Part shown: positions 15,711 through 24,636 of the stretch, one piece after another
Layout: every line of letters starts with the position of its first letter
Position numbering within the stretch: the first letter of the stretch is position 1
Assembly: GCA_018673915.1 (NCBI GenBank)
Contig: JABHBK010000017.1
Span: 1 to 57,447 of the forward strand
DNA from: Nitrospina sp.
GTDB taxonomy: Bacteria; Nitrospinota; Nitrospinia; Nitrospinales; VA-1
DNA: 57,447 bases
Reading direction: 5' to 3'
Made by a program: the position numbers and the translations under genes
The notes under the pieces: model-generated
Told to the model about the DNA's origin: nothing
What the model saw: the letters and a program-made list of their open reading frames with translations, nothing else
The model's database searches: none

Positions 15711-18575
15711 ATGAATGATTCAAATAAAGAAGAACCTGTTGCTCCTGATCTAGATCAGGAAGGGGACGGTTCTGACCAAGATGACGGAATGGGTGAAATC
15801 GTCAATGAATTTCTGGTCGAAAGCTACGAAAACCTGGATCAGTTGGACCAAGATCTTGTTGATTTGGAACAGAACCCCGGTGATACCAACATTCTCTCAA
15901 GTATTTTCAGGACGATTCATACAATAAAAGGCACCTGTGGTTTCATCGGTTTTAGCAAGTTGGAATCTGTTGCGCATATTGGTGAGAACCTGCTGGGAAA
16001 ATTGCGGGATGGCGAATTGAAACTGGACCCGGCACGAACCAGTGCTCTCTTGGCCATGCTGGATGCTATCCGGCAGATACTTTCCTGCATTGAAAATGAT
16101 AATAATGAAGGCAGTGTGGATTACTCCGGCCTGGTTGAAACTTTGACCCGGTTACAAACTGATGATGGAGAGAGTGAAGCACCGCCTGCACCTGTAAAGG
16201 CGGAAGTGAAGGAAGAGGCCACTCCAGCACCTGCCCCAGAAGCGGAAAAAGTAGAAGAGCCCGTGGTAGCGACTGAGGAAGAACCCATCACACCTTCTGC
16301 TGAAATTGACGAAGATATGGAGCCCATCGTCAATGAGTTTCTGGTCGAAAGCTACGAAAATTTGGACCGTTTGGATAAAGACCTCATTGAACTGGAGCAG
16401 GAGCCTGGCAATACAGAAATTCTTTCCAGCATTTTCAGAACCATTCATACTATTAAAGGCACCTGTGGTTTTATTGGTTTGCACAAATTGGAAAGAGTGG
16501 CCCATGTTGGAGAAAACCTGCTGGGCAAGCTCCGGGATGGTGAACTGTCTTTGAATCCTCCAAGAACTAGTGCTTTGTTGGCAATGGTCGATGCCATTCG
16601 GTATATGTTGGGTTGCATAGAGAAAGACCGAAATGAAGGAGAGGTGGACTACTCACAGCTTGTCGATAACCTGGGCAAACTCTTGACCGATGAAGGTTGC
16701 GCAGAGCTGGAAGGCTCTCCACCTGAATCGGTACCTGAGCCCGCCGAGGAGAAAAAAGAAGAAAAGAAATTTGTCGCTGCTGAGGATAAAAAAGATCGTA
16801 GGACGGCTCCTAATAAAGAAGAGGCCGAGCATGTAGCCAAGCACGGCGACAAACGCGCTACGGATGACCGGCGTAAAGAGGGCCGGGGAGTAGCAGATTC
16901 CAGTATTCGTGTGGATGTCGATATCCTGGATCGGTTGATGAACCTTGTTGGGGAATTGGTGCTGGCTCGAAATCAGATATTACAATATGCCCCCGCCAAG
17001 AGTGACTCGTCGTTTATTGCTACCAGTCAGCATTTGAATTTGGTTACCACTGAGTTGCAGGAAGGTGTCATGAAAACCAGAATGCAACCTATTGGGAATA
17101 TCTGGAGTAAGTTCCCCCGTGTTGTTCGTGACCTTTCCATGGCCGTTGGTAAAAAGATTCGTTTGGAAATGGAAGGCAAAGACACAGAGCTCGATAAAAC
17201 CCTTATTGAAGCCATCAAAGATCCTCTTACACATATTGTCCGGAACTCTTGTGACCATGGAATTGAAACTCCTGAAAAACGTCTGGCAAATGGCAAAGAT
17301 GAAGAGGGTGTATTGCTGTTGCGCGCTTTCCATGAGGGAGGACAGGTCAACATTGAGATCATTGATGATGGTGGCGGAATTGATCCTGAGAAAATTAAAA
17401 GTATAGCCCTCTCGAAAAGTGTTATTACGCAAGAACAGGCTGACAGGATGGGAGATCGGGAACTGGTCAACCTCATTTTTGCGGCGGGATTTTCCACTGC
17501 CGAAAAGGTAACGAATGTTTCCGGCAGAGGCGTGGGGATGGATGTGGTTCGCACCAATATTGAAAAAATTGGAGGATCGGTAGATATCCAGAGTGCCCCT
17601 GGTAAGGGAACAACCTTGCGTGTCAAGATTCCTCTTACTCTGGCAATTATTCCTGCTTTGATTATCACTACAGCGGAAGAACGCTACGCCATCCCACAGG
17701 TTAACCTGCTTGAACTTGTTCGTCTGGATGGGGATCAGGTTAAAAAGTCTATCGAGCTAATTCAGGGAGCACCCGTCTATCGCTTGCGTGGAAACCTGCT
17801 TCCTTTGATTTCTCTCAATGATGAATTGAAGGTGGCAAAGAAAGAAGAAAGTGATGCGGTTAATATTGTTGTCCTGCATGCAGATGACCGCCAGTTTGGC
17901 ATGGTGGTTGAGGGAATTAGTGATACCGAGGAAATTGTGGTCAAGCCTCTGAGCAAACAGCTCAAGGGCATACCGGCATTTTCTGGGGCTACCATCATGG
18001 GAGATGGAAAGCTGGCCTTGATTCTTGATGTCATGGGGCTTGCCCAAAAAGCCCAGGTTATATCAGAACATCAGGAAAAGAGTATTTCTAAAGGTTCAGA
18101 AAGCCAGGGAGTTGCGAATGATCGTGAAACCCTGCTCATCTTTGGATTGGAAGCAGATGATCGTATGGCGATACCATTATCGGAGGTCGCACGTCTGGAA
18201 GAGTTTAAACGTTCGGATGTGGAACAATCGGGTGACCAGGATGTAGTGCAGTATCGTGGAGAAATTATGCCCTTGGTTTACCTAAAAAATGCTCTAAATG
18301 GAGGTTCTTCCAAAGAGGAATCCGAAAAGGAATTGATGCAGGCTGTAGTTTTCACCAGAAATGGAAGGAGTGTTGGGTTGGTTGTTGAGCGCATCATCGA
18401 TATTGTGGAGGAAACGATTTCGGTGAAACGTGGGGCCAATAGACCGGGAGTGCTCGGAACTATTGTTGTTCAAGACCGTGTGACGGACCTGCTTGATATT
18501 GAAAATGTGGTTCAATCTGCAGACCCTAGCTTTCTAATTGACACAACAAGCGTTGCACTAGTGGAGGAGGCCTGA
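15711..18575 (+). CDS. cheA: CheA histidine kinase with two Hpt and two CheW-like domains
   Basis: 954 residues, longer than the usual 650-750. Two nearly identical Hpt (P1) domains lie at about 25-145 and 202-325; each has FRTIHTIKGTCGFIG with the phosphorylatable His, and they are linked by a Glu/Ala/Pro-rich segment. After a charged linker comes the P3 dimerisation helix (SIRVDVDILDRLMNLVGELV), then the P4 ATPase (IVRNSCDHGIE, DDGGGID, GRGVGMDVV), a first P5/CheW-like domain (about 640-770) and a second (about 800-935). No P2 CheY-binding domain is evident. It follows cheX and precedes cheW by 1 bp. It phosphorylates CheY and CheB. Confidence 0.94.
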   Translation: MNDSNKEEPVAPDLDQEGDGSDQDDGMGEIVNEFLVESYENLDQLDQDLVDLEQNPGDTNILSSIFRTIHTIKGTCGFIGFSKLESVAHIGENLLGKLRDGELKLDPARTSALLAMLDAIRQILSCIENDNNEGSVDYSGLVETLTRLQTDDGESEAPPAPVKAEVKEEATPAPAPEAEKVEEPVVATEEEPITPSAEIDEDMEPIVNEFLVESYENLDRLDKDLIELEQEPGNTEILSSIFRTIHTIKGTCGFIGLHKLERVAHVGENLLGKLRDGELSLNPPRTSALLAMVDAIRYMLGCIEKDRNEGEVDYSQLVDNLGKLLTDEGCAELEGSPPESVPEPAEEKKEEKKFVAAEDKKDRRTAPNKEEAEHVAKHGDKRATDDRRKEGRGVADSSIRVDVDILDRLMNLVGELVLARNQILQYAPAKSDSSFIATSQHLNLVTTELQEGVMKTRMQPIGNIWSKFPRVVRDLSMAVGKKIRLEMEGKDTELDKTLIEAIKDPLTHIVRNSCDHGIETPEKRLANGKDEEGVLLLRAFHEGGQVNIEIIDDGGGIDPEKIKSIALSKSVITQEQADRMGDRELVNLIFAAGFSTAEKVTNVSGRGVGMDVVRTNIEKIGGSVDIQSAPGKGTTLRVKIPLTLAIIPALIITTAEERYAIPQVNLLELVRLDGDQVKKSIELIQGAPVYRLRGNLLPLISLNDELKVAKKEESDAVNIVVLHADDRQFGMVVEGISDTEEIVVKPLSKQLKGIPAFSGATIMGDGKLALILDVMGLAQKAQVISEHQEKSISKGSESQGVANDRETLLIFGLEADDRMAIPLSEVARLEEFKRSDVEQSGDQDVVQYRGEIMPLVYLKNALNGGSSKEESEKELMQAVVFTRNGRSVGLVVERIIDIVEETISVKRGANRPGVLGTIVVQDRVTDLLDIENVVQSADPSFLIDTTSVALVEEA

Positions 18576-18576
18576 A

Positions 18577-19023
18577 ATGACTGAGCAAAAACAATTTTGT
18601 ACATTTTACATCAACAAGCATATGTTTGGGGTGAAGGTTGAACAGGTTCAGGAAGTTTTTCGTTATCAGGAAATGACGACAGTTCCTCTGGCACCTCCAG
18701 AAGTGCGTGGTTTGATCAATCTCCGTGGACAAATTATAACGGCCATTGATCTGAGATTACGATTAGGAATGGAGCCTGGCCCTGAAGACAAGCTACCGAT
18801 GAATGTGGTGGTAAGAACTAAAGATGGCGTGGTGAGCCTTCTGGTGGATGAAATTGGAGATGTGCTGGAAGTGGCCGATGATGTTTATGAACGACCTCCT
18901 GAAACCATCCCTCAGGAAGTTCGGAATCTGGTATTGGGTGTATATAAACTGGAGGGTAAGTTACTACTAATTTTGGATTCTGAAAAAGCCGTGAATGTTT
19001 CTACGGATACTATCGCAACTTAA
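18577..19023 (+). CDS. cheW: CheW chemotaxis coupling protein
   Basis: 148 residues, a single CheW domain. Family features include QFCTFYINKHMFGVKVEQVQ at the start, PPEVRGLINLRGQIITAIDL in the middle and the closing DSEKAVN. It links CheA to the receptors. It starts 1 bp after cheA (GGAGGCCTGAAATG), so translation is coupled. It ends 3 bp from the convergent cheB, leaving no room for a separate terminator. Confidence 0.95.
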   Translation: MTEQKQFCTFYINKHMFGVKVEQVQEVFRYQEMTTVPLAPPEVRGLINLRGQIITAIDLRLRLGMEPGPEDKLPMNVVVRTKDGVVSLLVDEIGDVLEVADDVYERPPETIPQEVRNLVLGVYKLEGKLLLILDSEKAVNVSTDTIAT

Positions 19024-19026
19024 ACT

Positions 19027-20115
19027 CTACCGTCCCACTTTCAACTTTGATATGATTTTCTGCCCAATCTGGTCCAGAGGCAGAACTTCATCCGCTAAAC
19101 CTGCTCGAGCGACAAAGCCGGGCATTCCCCACACTACACTGCTTGCCTCATCTTGAACGATGACTTGGCCTCCTGCTTCCTTTACATGTTCGCAACCGAT
19201 CAGGCCATCTTGTCCCATTCCCGTTAAAATAACCGATAAAGTTTTTCTTCCGTAAATTTCTACTACGGATCGAAATAAGGGATCTACTGCAGGTCGGCAG
19301 GAGTTCTCTTGAGGGTCTTGATTGGTTTTTATATAAACTCCATCAGCTCTTTTTTCAAGAACCATATGATAGTCACCCGGTGCGATCCAGGCTTTTCCTG
19401 GAATAAGTTTCTCGCCGGTTTTCCCTTCCTGAATATCCAGTGGAGATTTTGCTGTTAGTCTTTCCGCAAGGAGCTTGGTAAAAAAGGGTGGCATGTGCTG
19501 TACCAGAACAATGGGTACTGGTAGATCACCAGGAAGCGTGGGAAAGAGTTCGGCCAATGCATTAGGCCCTCCGGTGGAAACCCCGATGGCAAGAATATCT
19601 GCTTTCTGAAGTAAGGAAGTTTTGACTATTGGACGCTTTATGATCGGGGTACCTACTTTAGCCACTGGTTTGGGTATCAATTTTAGTGGGGCTTCTATCC
19701 CCGCGCTCTTGGAACAAAACATTTTTATCTTGGGGATCAGTTCGTCTCGTATCCGCTGCATGGCAACGGATACACTTCCCACATTTGCGGGTTTGGTGAC
19801 ATAATCCGTAGCACCAAGAGCTAAGGCTTCTAAGGTTTTGGCCCCACCGCGTTCCGTTAGTGTGCTGAACATAATGATGGGTAATTTGGGATAGATTTTT
19901 CGGGCTTCAGCGAGGGTTTGGAGCCCATCCATTTCTGGCATTTCAATATCCAGGGTCAGAATATCTGGATTAACCTGTGGTATTTTTTGTAAAGCGATTT
20001 TGCCGTTGGCAGCGGTAGCGGCTACCTCAATATCTGGGTCGCCAGATAAGGTATCGGTAACAATTTTTCTAACGACTACCGCATCGTCTACAACGAGCAC
20101 TCGAATCTTTCGCAT
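19027..20115 (-). CDS. cheB: CheB protein-glutamate methylesterase
   Basis: 362 residues. The N-terminal receiver (about 1-120) has VVDDAVVVRK, phosphoacceptor LTLDIEMPEMDG and VTKP. The C-terminal methylesterase (about 170-355) shows the catalytic triad: Ser in GVSTGGPNAL, His in VQHMPP and Asp in TGMGQDGLIG. It demethylates and deamidates receptors when phosphorylated by CheA. It is encoded on the strand opposite the rest of the cluster and converges on cheW. The partner methyltransferase cheR is not in this window. Confidence 0.95.
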   Translation of the reverse strand: MRKIRVLVVDDAVVVRKIVTDTLSGDPDIEVAATAANGKIALQKIPQVNPDILTLDIEMPEMDGLQTLAEARKIYPKLPIIMFSTLTERGGAKTLEALALGATDYVTKPANVGSVSVAMQRIRDELIPKIKMFCSKSAGIEAPLKLIPKPVAKVGTPIIKRPIVKTSLLQKADILAIGVSTGGPNALAELFPTLPGDLPVPIVLVQHMPPFFTKLLAERLTAKSPLDIQEGKTGEKLIPGKAWIAPGDYHMVLEKRADGVYIKTNQDPQENSCRPAVDPLFRSVVEIYGRKTLSVILTGMGQDGLIGCEHVKEAGGQVIVQDEASSVVWGMPGFVARAGLADEVLPLDQIGQKIISKLKVGR

Positions 20116-20340
20116 AATTATATTAAGTGGAGATTAGATGTAAGATTTATAAGGTCTAAAAAGTCAATACTATATACAGATTAACAGTAACCTAAAATTG
20201 GTGGAATATCCAGAAGAATCATTGTCATTACGAATCCTTATGGTGCAGATTCGCGGAAGGATTGTTCGGTGAAATTGAAACGCTTTACCTATTCAAGGTG
20301 TGTATACTAATTTAACTACATTTACATTTGGAAATTTTAT

Positions 20341-20586
20341 ATGGCTCATTTAATTAATAAGGACGGTCTTTCGGTGACTAATAATCCTCGAGCGATCCAT
20401 GAAGAACTTTTTCGAGGAACAGGATATGTGATCGGTAATGGGGCCTCTGTTTTTATTCAAAATGAAAGCATTACCGAAAAATATATTATGGTTTTTAAGG
20501 ATATAAGTCCTCCCTCAGAAAGACGTTTTATTGCCAGTCGTTATAAAGAGGCTCTGGAATTGTTTCAGCAATGGTTGGATGCTTAG
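20341..20586 (+). CDS. Conserved-looking small hypothetical protein
   Basis: 81 residues, no signal peptide or membrane segment. It shows a mixed strand/helix pattern, ending in a helix (SRYKEALELFQQWLD). I do not recognise the family. It lies 18 bp before the ACT-domain gene and probably starts the gcvR-like/def operon. Upstream GGAAATTTTAT is a weak ribosome-binding site. Confidence 0.6.
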   Translation: MAHLINKDGLSVTNNPRAIHEELFRGTGYVIGNGASVFIQNESITEKYIMVFKDISPPSERRFIASRYKEALELFQQWLDA

Positions 20587-20604
20587 TCGATAGGAGGTTT
20601 TAAG

Positions 20605-21129
20605 GTGGAAAACTGGTTGATGTTAACACTGGTAGGCAAGGATCGCGCCGGAATTGTTGCCAAGATCAGTCAGGCTTTATTTGATCTGAATGGAAACCTT
20701 GGAGAAACATCAATGACCCGCCTGGGTGGTAATTTTACCATCATGCTTATGGTCTGTGTTCCAGAAAAAAAATCTGTTGTGCAGAAAAAACTCCAAACGA
20801 TATGTGATGAATTGGAATTGTTTTTTCACTTGGATGAAATAGAGGGCGAACTACATCAACATATTGAACCTGATGTTCGGATTAGTATCCATGGTGCGGA
20901 CCAAGCCGGTATTGTTGCCCGAGCCACTGGTTCTTTGGCCGAAGCCGGGTTGAATATTCTCAACCTTGAGTCGGATGTGGGAGGGCACCCTGATAGCCCT
21001 GTTTATGTCATGCACATTGAAGGAGTTGCCGGCATGGGCCTTGTGAATTTGGAAAAGGCTCTGCAAAAATTTTCTCGCGAAAATGATGTGGTAGCTCGTA
21101 TGGCCCCCATTGATACAATGGTGGGTTAG
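20605..21129 (+). CDS. Two-ACT-domain protein, GcvR-like
   Basis: 174 residues with two ACT domains: about 4-75 (TLVGKDRAGIVAKISQAL) and about 88-170 (SIHGADQAGIVARATGSLAE). This arrangement matches the glycine cleavage repressor-type regulator GcvR and related amino-acid-sensing proteins with no DNA-binding domain of their own. The GTG start at 20605 has AGGAGG eight bases upstream. The deformylase gene begins 2 bp after its stop. No gcv gene or glycine riboswitch is seen nearby, so the ligand is not known. Confidence 0.8.
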   Translation: MENWLMLTLVGKDRAGIVAKISQALFDLNGNLGETSMTRLGGNFTIMLMVCVPEKKSVVQKKLQTICDELELFFHLDEIEGELHQHIEPDVRISIHGADQAGIVARATGSLAEAGLNILNLESDVGGHPDSPVYVMHIEGVAGMGLVNLEKALQKFSRENDVVARMAPIDTMVG

Positions 21130-21131
21130 TC

Positions 21132-21635
21132 ATGGCTCTTCTGGATATATTGGTTTACCCAGATGAAAGGTTGAAGAAGATTTCTCAACCTGTAAAAGAA
21201 TTTTCTGACAACCTCAAGCAGTTTATCCTGAACCTTGAAGAAACTTTTCGCTCTTTTCCTGGATGTGTTGGAATAGCGGCTCCTCAAGTGGGCCGATTTG
21301 AGAGAGTTGTTTTGGTGGATATTTCCCATAAACCTCAGCACGAAAATCATGGATTCCTGATATTAGTGAACCCGAAAATTTCTTCTTCTGCGGGGAGTAA
21401 TGTTGGTAGGGAAGGTTGTCTCTCGGTTCCTGATTATACCGGAAAAGTTGAACGGTCAGTATCTATAACCTTGGAGGCCTTGAACGAAAAAGGCGAGAAA
21501 AAAGTGTTTCAAATGAAAGGGTATGAAGCGCGCGCGGTTCAGCACGAGATTGACCATTTGGACGGGAAGCTGTTTCTGGATCGGTTGGTCAGCAGGCGAA
21601 ATGCTTTAAGCAAAAGAATCGAGCTTTCCACATGA
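21132..21635 (+). CDS. def: Peptide deformylase
   Basis: 167 residues, the usual length. All three motifs are present: GCVGIAAPQVG (GxGxAAPQ, with Cys then Val in the first positions), EGCLSVP with the metal-binding Cys, and QHEIDHLDG (HExxH). It removes the formyl group from nascent proteins in the cytoplasm. It follows the ACT-domain gene by 2 bp, so the two are co-translated. Confidence 0.96.
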   Translation: MALLDILVYPDERLKKISQPVKEFSDNLKQFILNLEETFRSFPGCVGIAAPQVGRFERVVLVDISHKPQHENHGFLILVNPKISSSAGSNVGREGCLSVPDYTGKVERSVSITLEALNEKGEKKVFQMKGYEARAVQHEIDHLDGKLFLDRLVSRRNALSKRIELST

Positions 21636-21665
21636 CTTAAAAAGTGGAGAAAAATGACATCTGTT

Positions 21666-22769
21666 CTATTGGCCTACTGGAAGGGTGAGGAGCGGGGCGT
21701 TGTCTTTGATCTTCCCTGCCTGCAAAGAAAATATTTGTGCCAAAAGAGAAAAGGTAGACTTGGACGATAAATCCGAATCGTCAACATAAAACCAGGTTCC
21801 ACGGTAAAAAATAACCATAGTATTTTCTTCCGGTTTATTTGGACGAGAGCGGATCCTCAATAAATCGCCAGTTACTTTCTTCCAATCAAATACATCTCCG
21901 TCTGGAGTTTTTGTTTGGGTTACCTTGCCCTGCAAAACATCCGTACTCGAAACTTCTACCGCCTGAGAAAGATAAAACATGATTCCTAAAAGAGAACGAG
22001 TGACGACACGGATCTGATTTGCCTTGTTCAATGAGGGTGAAAAAGTTAGTGCATACCGGGTTTTTCCGGGTTCGACGTTTATTGCAAGGGCAAATTGTTT
22101 TGCCTCTTCCCTGTTTTTATCTTCTTCGTTAATATGCAGAATCAATTGCGGTACTCCATCTGCATCATGATACGAAAGGTTAATGGCATCTTGAACCTGT
22201 AAGGCCCTTAAATATTTTACTGCTGAAGCAAATTTCATGTAATGGGGGGAGAGGCTGGGCGTAGGCCCGGATGCCCCCGGTGCATTTTTCAGATGATTCA
22301 TTCGTTGAAAGCATAACCTGAATATTCTTTCAATGCTCCAGCCGGAATGAAATAGAAGAGCAATCGTCTGTAAGGGGAGGGGTGATAATACGCGCTGGAT
22401 AAACTTGTCTCCCTGTAAAGGAGAATAGGTGACGGTTGGCCTCTCAGTCATTCCCACACTGCCCCCCAATCCAAACAAACCTTTGACCCCGTCCTGCAGG
22501 GTGGCACTTGCATTAGCAGTGGTTGATAGGGTGAACTGGGATGCGACACTGCTCACCTCCATGAAAAACGGAGTGTCTCGGTATTTGAGCCGGACCAGAT
22601 TGAGTAATAGTTGCTCATCATTGGTTCTTTGAACAGCTAGATTATAATTGCTCCTTTCGCTTTTCAAAGTTGTTGGACCCAACTTAGCGCAACCCATTAA
22701 TGTCATAACAGGGAAAACGAATAGGAATAGTAGCAAGGATTGGCTCAAGGAAAAGTAGCGAGAGGTCAT
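21666..22769 (-). CDS. Putative lipoprotein, function unknown
   Basis: 367 residues. A signal peptide with lipobox VMTLMGC-A gives a lipidated Cys near residue 27. The body starts with a motif (NLVRLKYRDTPFFMEVSSVA) seen in uncharacterised proteobacterial lipoproteins, followed by a Gly/Ala-rich segment and alpha/beta regions. Anchoring in the outer or inner membrane is expected. It lies 7 bp downstream of the mechanosensitive-channel gene on the same strand, so they probably form an operon. Confidence 0.75.
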   Translation of the reverse strand: MTSRYFSLSQSLLLFLFVFPVMTLMGCAKLGPTTLKSERSNYNLAVQRTNDEQLLLNLVRLKYRDTPFFMEVSSVASQFTLSTTANASATLQDGVKGLFGLGGSVGMTERPTVTYSPLQGDKFIQRVLSPLPLQTIALLFHSGWSIERIFRLCFQRMNHLKNAPGASGPTPSLSPHYMKFASAVKYLRALQVQDAINLSYHDADGVPQLILHINEEDKNREEAKQFALAINVEPGKTRYALTFSPSLNKANQIRVVTRSLLGIMFYLSQAVEVSSTDVLQGKVTQTKTPDGDVFDWKKVTGDLLRIRSRPNKPEENTMVIFYRGTWFYVDDSDLSSKSTFSLLAQIFSLQAGKIKDNAPLLTLPVGQ

Positions 22770-22776
22770 ATGTCTT

Positions 22777-23859
22777 TCAGGGCCGGGTTTCTGGGTTTTT
22801 TAATAGTTCCTGTGTTGCTAAATGAATGGTGGAAGTGGGGAACGCCGCTTCCGCTCCATTATCCTCAATAATTTTCAGAATCTTTAAAAGAACATCTTGT
22901 TTGATGGCGTGATATTTTACCCAGTTTGTTGTTTTGGTAAAAGTGTAAATGAAAAAATCCAGAGAGGAGGGAGCACAACTATTAAAATTGACCATCAAGG
23001 TTTTATTGGTATCTATTTCAGGGTGACCCTTTAACATTTCTTTAACTTGGTCCGTGATGGCTTCCATTTTATCCCCGTCATCATAGCGGATTCCAAATGT
23101 TTCCTTGATTCTCCGGTTCTGCATGCGAGAAGGGTTTTCCACTGCAACCTGGGAAAAAACAGCATTGGGAATATACAATGGCCGTTTGTCGAAGGTTCGT
23201 ATCAAAGTAACTCTCCAGCCTATTTTTTCAACAGTACCTTCAATCTCTCGATCGGGTGATCGGATCCAGTCCCCCACAGCGAAAGGTCGGTCCATGTATA
23301 TAAAGAGGCCGCCAAAGAAATTTGAAAGCAGGTCTTTGGCCGCAAAGCCAACGGCTATACCCCCGACACCTCCGAATGCAAGGACACCGGAAATACTGAA
23401 GCCAACTGCTTGCAGTATCATTAGTATGGCAGTGATGAATACAGAAATACGGGCAAGCTTGGATATAGCATCTAAGGTCGTTGGGTCGACATCTTTTCCA
23501 GACTTTAGATAACTTTTTTCAGCTTGCTGGATGGTGAGGACTAAAAACCAAGCCAGAGAGCCAATAATAATTGCATCTCGTAAGGGGATGAAGGCTTCCA
23601 GGATCACAGCTCCGGTCGCCTTATGAAAAATTTCACTGGCAAACGCAATGCCAGTTATCCAAATGATGATACTTAGGGGACGAGGGATAGATTGTAGGAC
23701 GGCATCATCCCACTTATTTGCAGTGCGTATCGCTTTTTCTGCCAGGGATCTAAATATTTTCTTTTGGAAAAAATCCGCAACCAGAGCCACGAATAAAACG
23801 AGAATAACCTGGATTATGTATATGTTTTCGGGGTTTAACAGTTTATCGAATTCTGTCAT
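22777..23859 (-). CDS. Small-conductance mechanosensitive channel (MscS family)
   Basis: 360 residues from the ATG at 23859, preceded by AAAGGAAAGAAG; the frame extends to a TTG at 23910 without a site. There are about four transmembrane helices; the last is the pore helix with GGVGGIAVGFAAKDLLSNFF. Next comes the beta domain (FIYMDRPFAVGDWI, then GTVEKIGWRVTLIRTFD) and the C-terminal alpha/beta domain. It protects against hypo-osmotic shock. It shares a transcript with the lipoprotein gene downstream. Confidence 0.92.
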   Translation of the reverse strand: MTEFDKLLNPENIYIIQVILVLFVALVADFFQKKIFRSLAEKAIRTANKWDDAVLQSIPRPLSIIIWITGIAFASEIFHKATGAVILEAFIPLRDAIIIGSLAWFLVLTIQQAEKSYLKSGKDVDPTTLDAISKLARISVFITAILMILQAVGFSISGVLAFGGVGGIAVGFAAKDLLSNFFGGLFIYMDRPFAVGDWIRSPDREIEGTVEKIGWRVTLIRTFDKRPLYIPNAVFSQVAVENPSRMQNRRIKETFGIRYDDGDKMEAITDQVKEMLKGHPEIDTNKTLMVNFNSCAPSSLDFFIYTFTKTTNWVKYHAIKQDVLLKILKIIEDNGAEAAFPTSTIHLATQELLKNPETRP

Positions 23860-24009
23860 TTGTCTTCTTTCCTTTAAATCATCACTGATGCTGAAAATAA
23901 CATATTTCAAGGAGCGGCGGAATATTTATTACTAATGCATTGATTATTGATCCTAGTTTTTGTAATGTCATAAAACAATATTCTATATAAAATTTCGGAG
24001 AGCTTTGCG

Positions 24010-24402
24010 ATGGATCAGGTGAGTGAATATATGGTGAAGGACGTAAGAGATATTGCCATTGAGGCCTCAGTCAGAGAAGCGGCGGAAAAACTCGACTCGT
24101 ATGGGATTGGTTCGCTGTTGGTGAAAAAGGATAATGATTACGTGGGAATGGTTTCTGAAATGGAAATTACCCGTCAACTAGTGGCGAAAAACCTGGACTC
24201 AAGCAATACCTCTGTAGGGGACATAATGAATCCGAAAATTGACTATGTCGACCAAGAAGATCTCATGCCCCAGGCAATTGCCATAATGAGGGAGAAAAGG
24301 CTCCGTTATCTTGTTGTCCGGAATGGTGAAACGGTGGTGGGTATTCTTTCGGTAAAAGATCTATTGGCTTATTATGAAAAGTGGTTCAAATTAACCCTTT
24401 AA
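24010..24402 (+). CDS. Two-CBS-domain protein
   Basis: 130 residues, made up only of a CBS pair (about 5-60 and 70-125), e.g. YMVKDVRDIAIEASVREAAE, then VGDIMNPKIDYVD and LVVRNGETVVGILSVKDLL. Such stand-alone proteins bind adenine nucleotides and regulate partners. No partner is obvious: both flanking genes are on the other strand. Its 3' end nearly touches the hairpin that terminates the convergent small RNA. Confidence 0.88.
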   Translation: MDQVSEYMVKDVRDIAIEASVREAAEKLDSYGIGSLLVKKDNDYVGMVSEMEITRQLVAKNLDSSNTSVGDIMNPKIDYVDQEDLMPQAIAIMREKRLRYLVVRNGETVVGILSVKDLLAYYEKWFKLTL

Positions 24403-24433
24403 AAAAAACGCTCCGCTTTTGCAAGCGGAGCGT
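24401..24433 (-). terminator. Rho-independent terminator of the small RNA
   Basis: A perfect 11-bp GC-rich stem (24408-24418 with 24423-24433, loop TTGC) is followed on the minus strand by eight U. On the plus strand no U run follows, so it serves the minus-strand RNA, though it may also protect the end of the CBS-gene transcript. Confidence 0.9.
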
Positions 24434-24466
24434 CAAACCAGCACAGGAGCTCCCGTTAACTTGTGG

Positions 24467-24511
24467 TTAACAAATTACTCCGGAAGCTCCCTGGGTACTG
24501 TCAGATAGCAT
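24467..24511 (-). CDS. 14-codon reading frame inside the small RNA
   Basis: ATG at 24511 to TAA at 24467 encodes MLSDSTQGASGVIC. The start is placed ideally behind a perfect extended Shine-Dalgarno (TAAGGAGGTGATCC). GGAGG could also pair with CTTCC inside the frame, which would hide the site. It might be a genuine small peptide, a translated leader, or a ribosome-binding decoy without a meaningful product. Confidence 0.4.
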   Translation of the reverse strand: MLSDSTQGASGVIC

Positions 24512-24590
24512 GGGATCACCTCCTTATCAGGGAATTTGTCTTAGCACCATGGGTTTCCCTGTTAAACCCACCGCGCAACCAACTTCTTAA

Positions 24591-24619
24591 ATCTTGAATC
24601 CGTTTTGATAAATTGTCAA
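24591..24619 (-). promoter_or_regulatory. Promoter of the small RNA
   Basis: Minus strand: consensus TTGACA (24619-24614), 17-bp spacer, CAAGAT (24596-24591). The transcript would start near 24584. It lies just downstream of the lipoprotein gene that ends at 24637. Confidence 0.65.
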
Positions 24620-24636
24620 AAGGATTTTAAAGCCAC

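Larger units (their letters stand above)
24401..24584 (-). ncRNA. Putative structured small RNA with a perfect extended Shine-Dalgarno
   Basis: Promoter and terminator define a minus-strand transcript of about 184 nt between two convergent coding genes. It contains a 6-bp hairpin (24551-24569), a second hairpin GTTAAC/GTTAAC (24455-24471), and a long-range pairing of 24533-24539 with 24470-24476, reinforced by CCCTG/CAGGG (24528-24532 with 24489-24493). The enclosed segment carries TAAGGAGGTGATCC (24526-24513), which complements the canonical 16S rRNA 3' tail without mismatch. An ATG follows seven bases after GGAGG. It does not match my knowledge of SRP RNA, tmRNA, RNase P or E. coli 6S RNA. 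Existence is well supported; function is unknown. Confidence 0.7.

Noticed and set aside
24401..24584. Identification of the small RNA as 6S RNA
   Set aside because: The length and promoter/terminator layout would suit 6S, but I could not draw the long rod with a central bubble, and the 16S-complementary loop is not a 6S feature.
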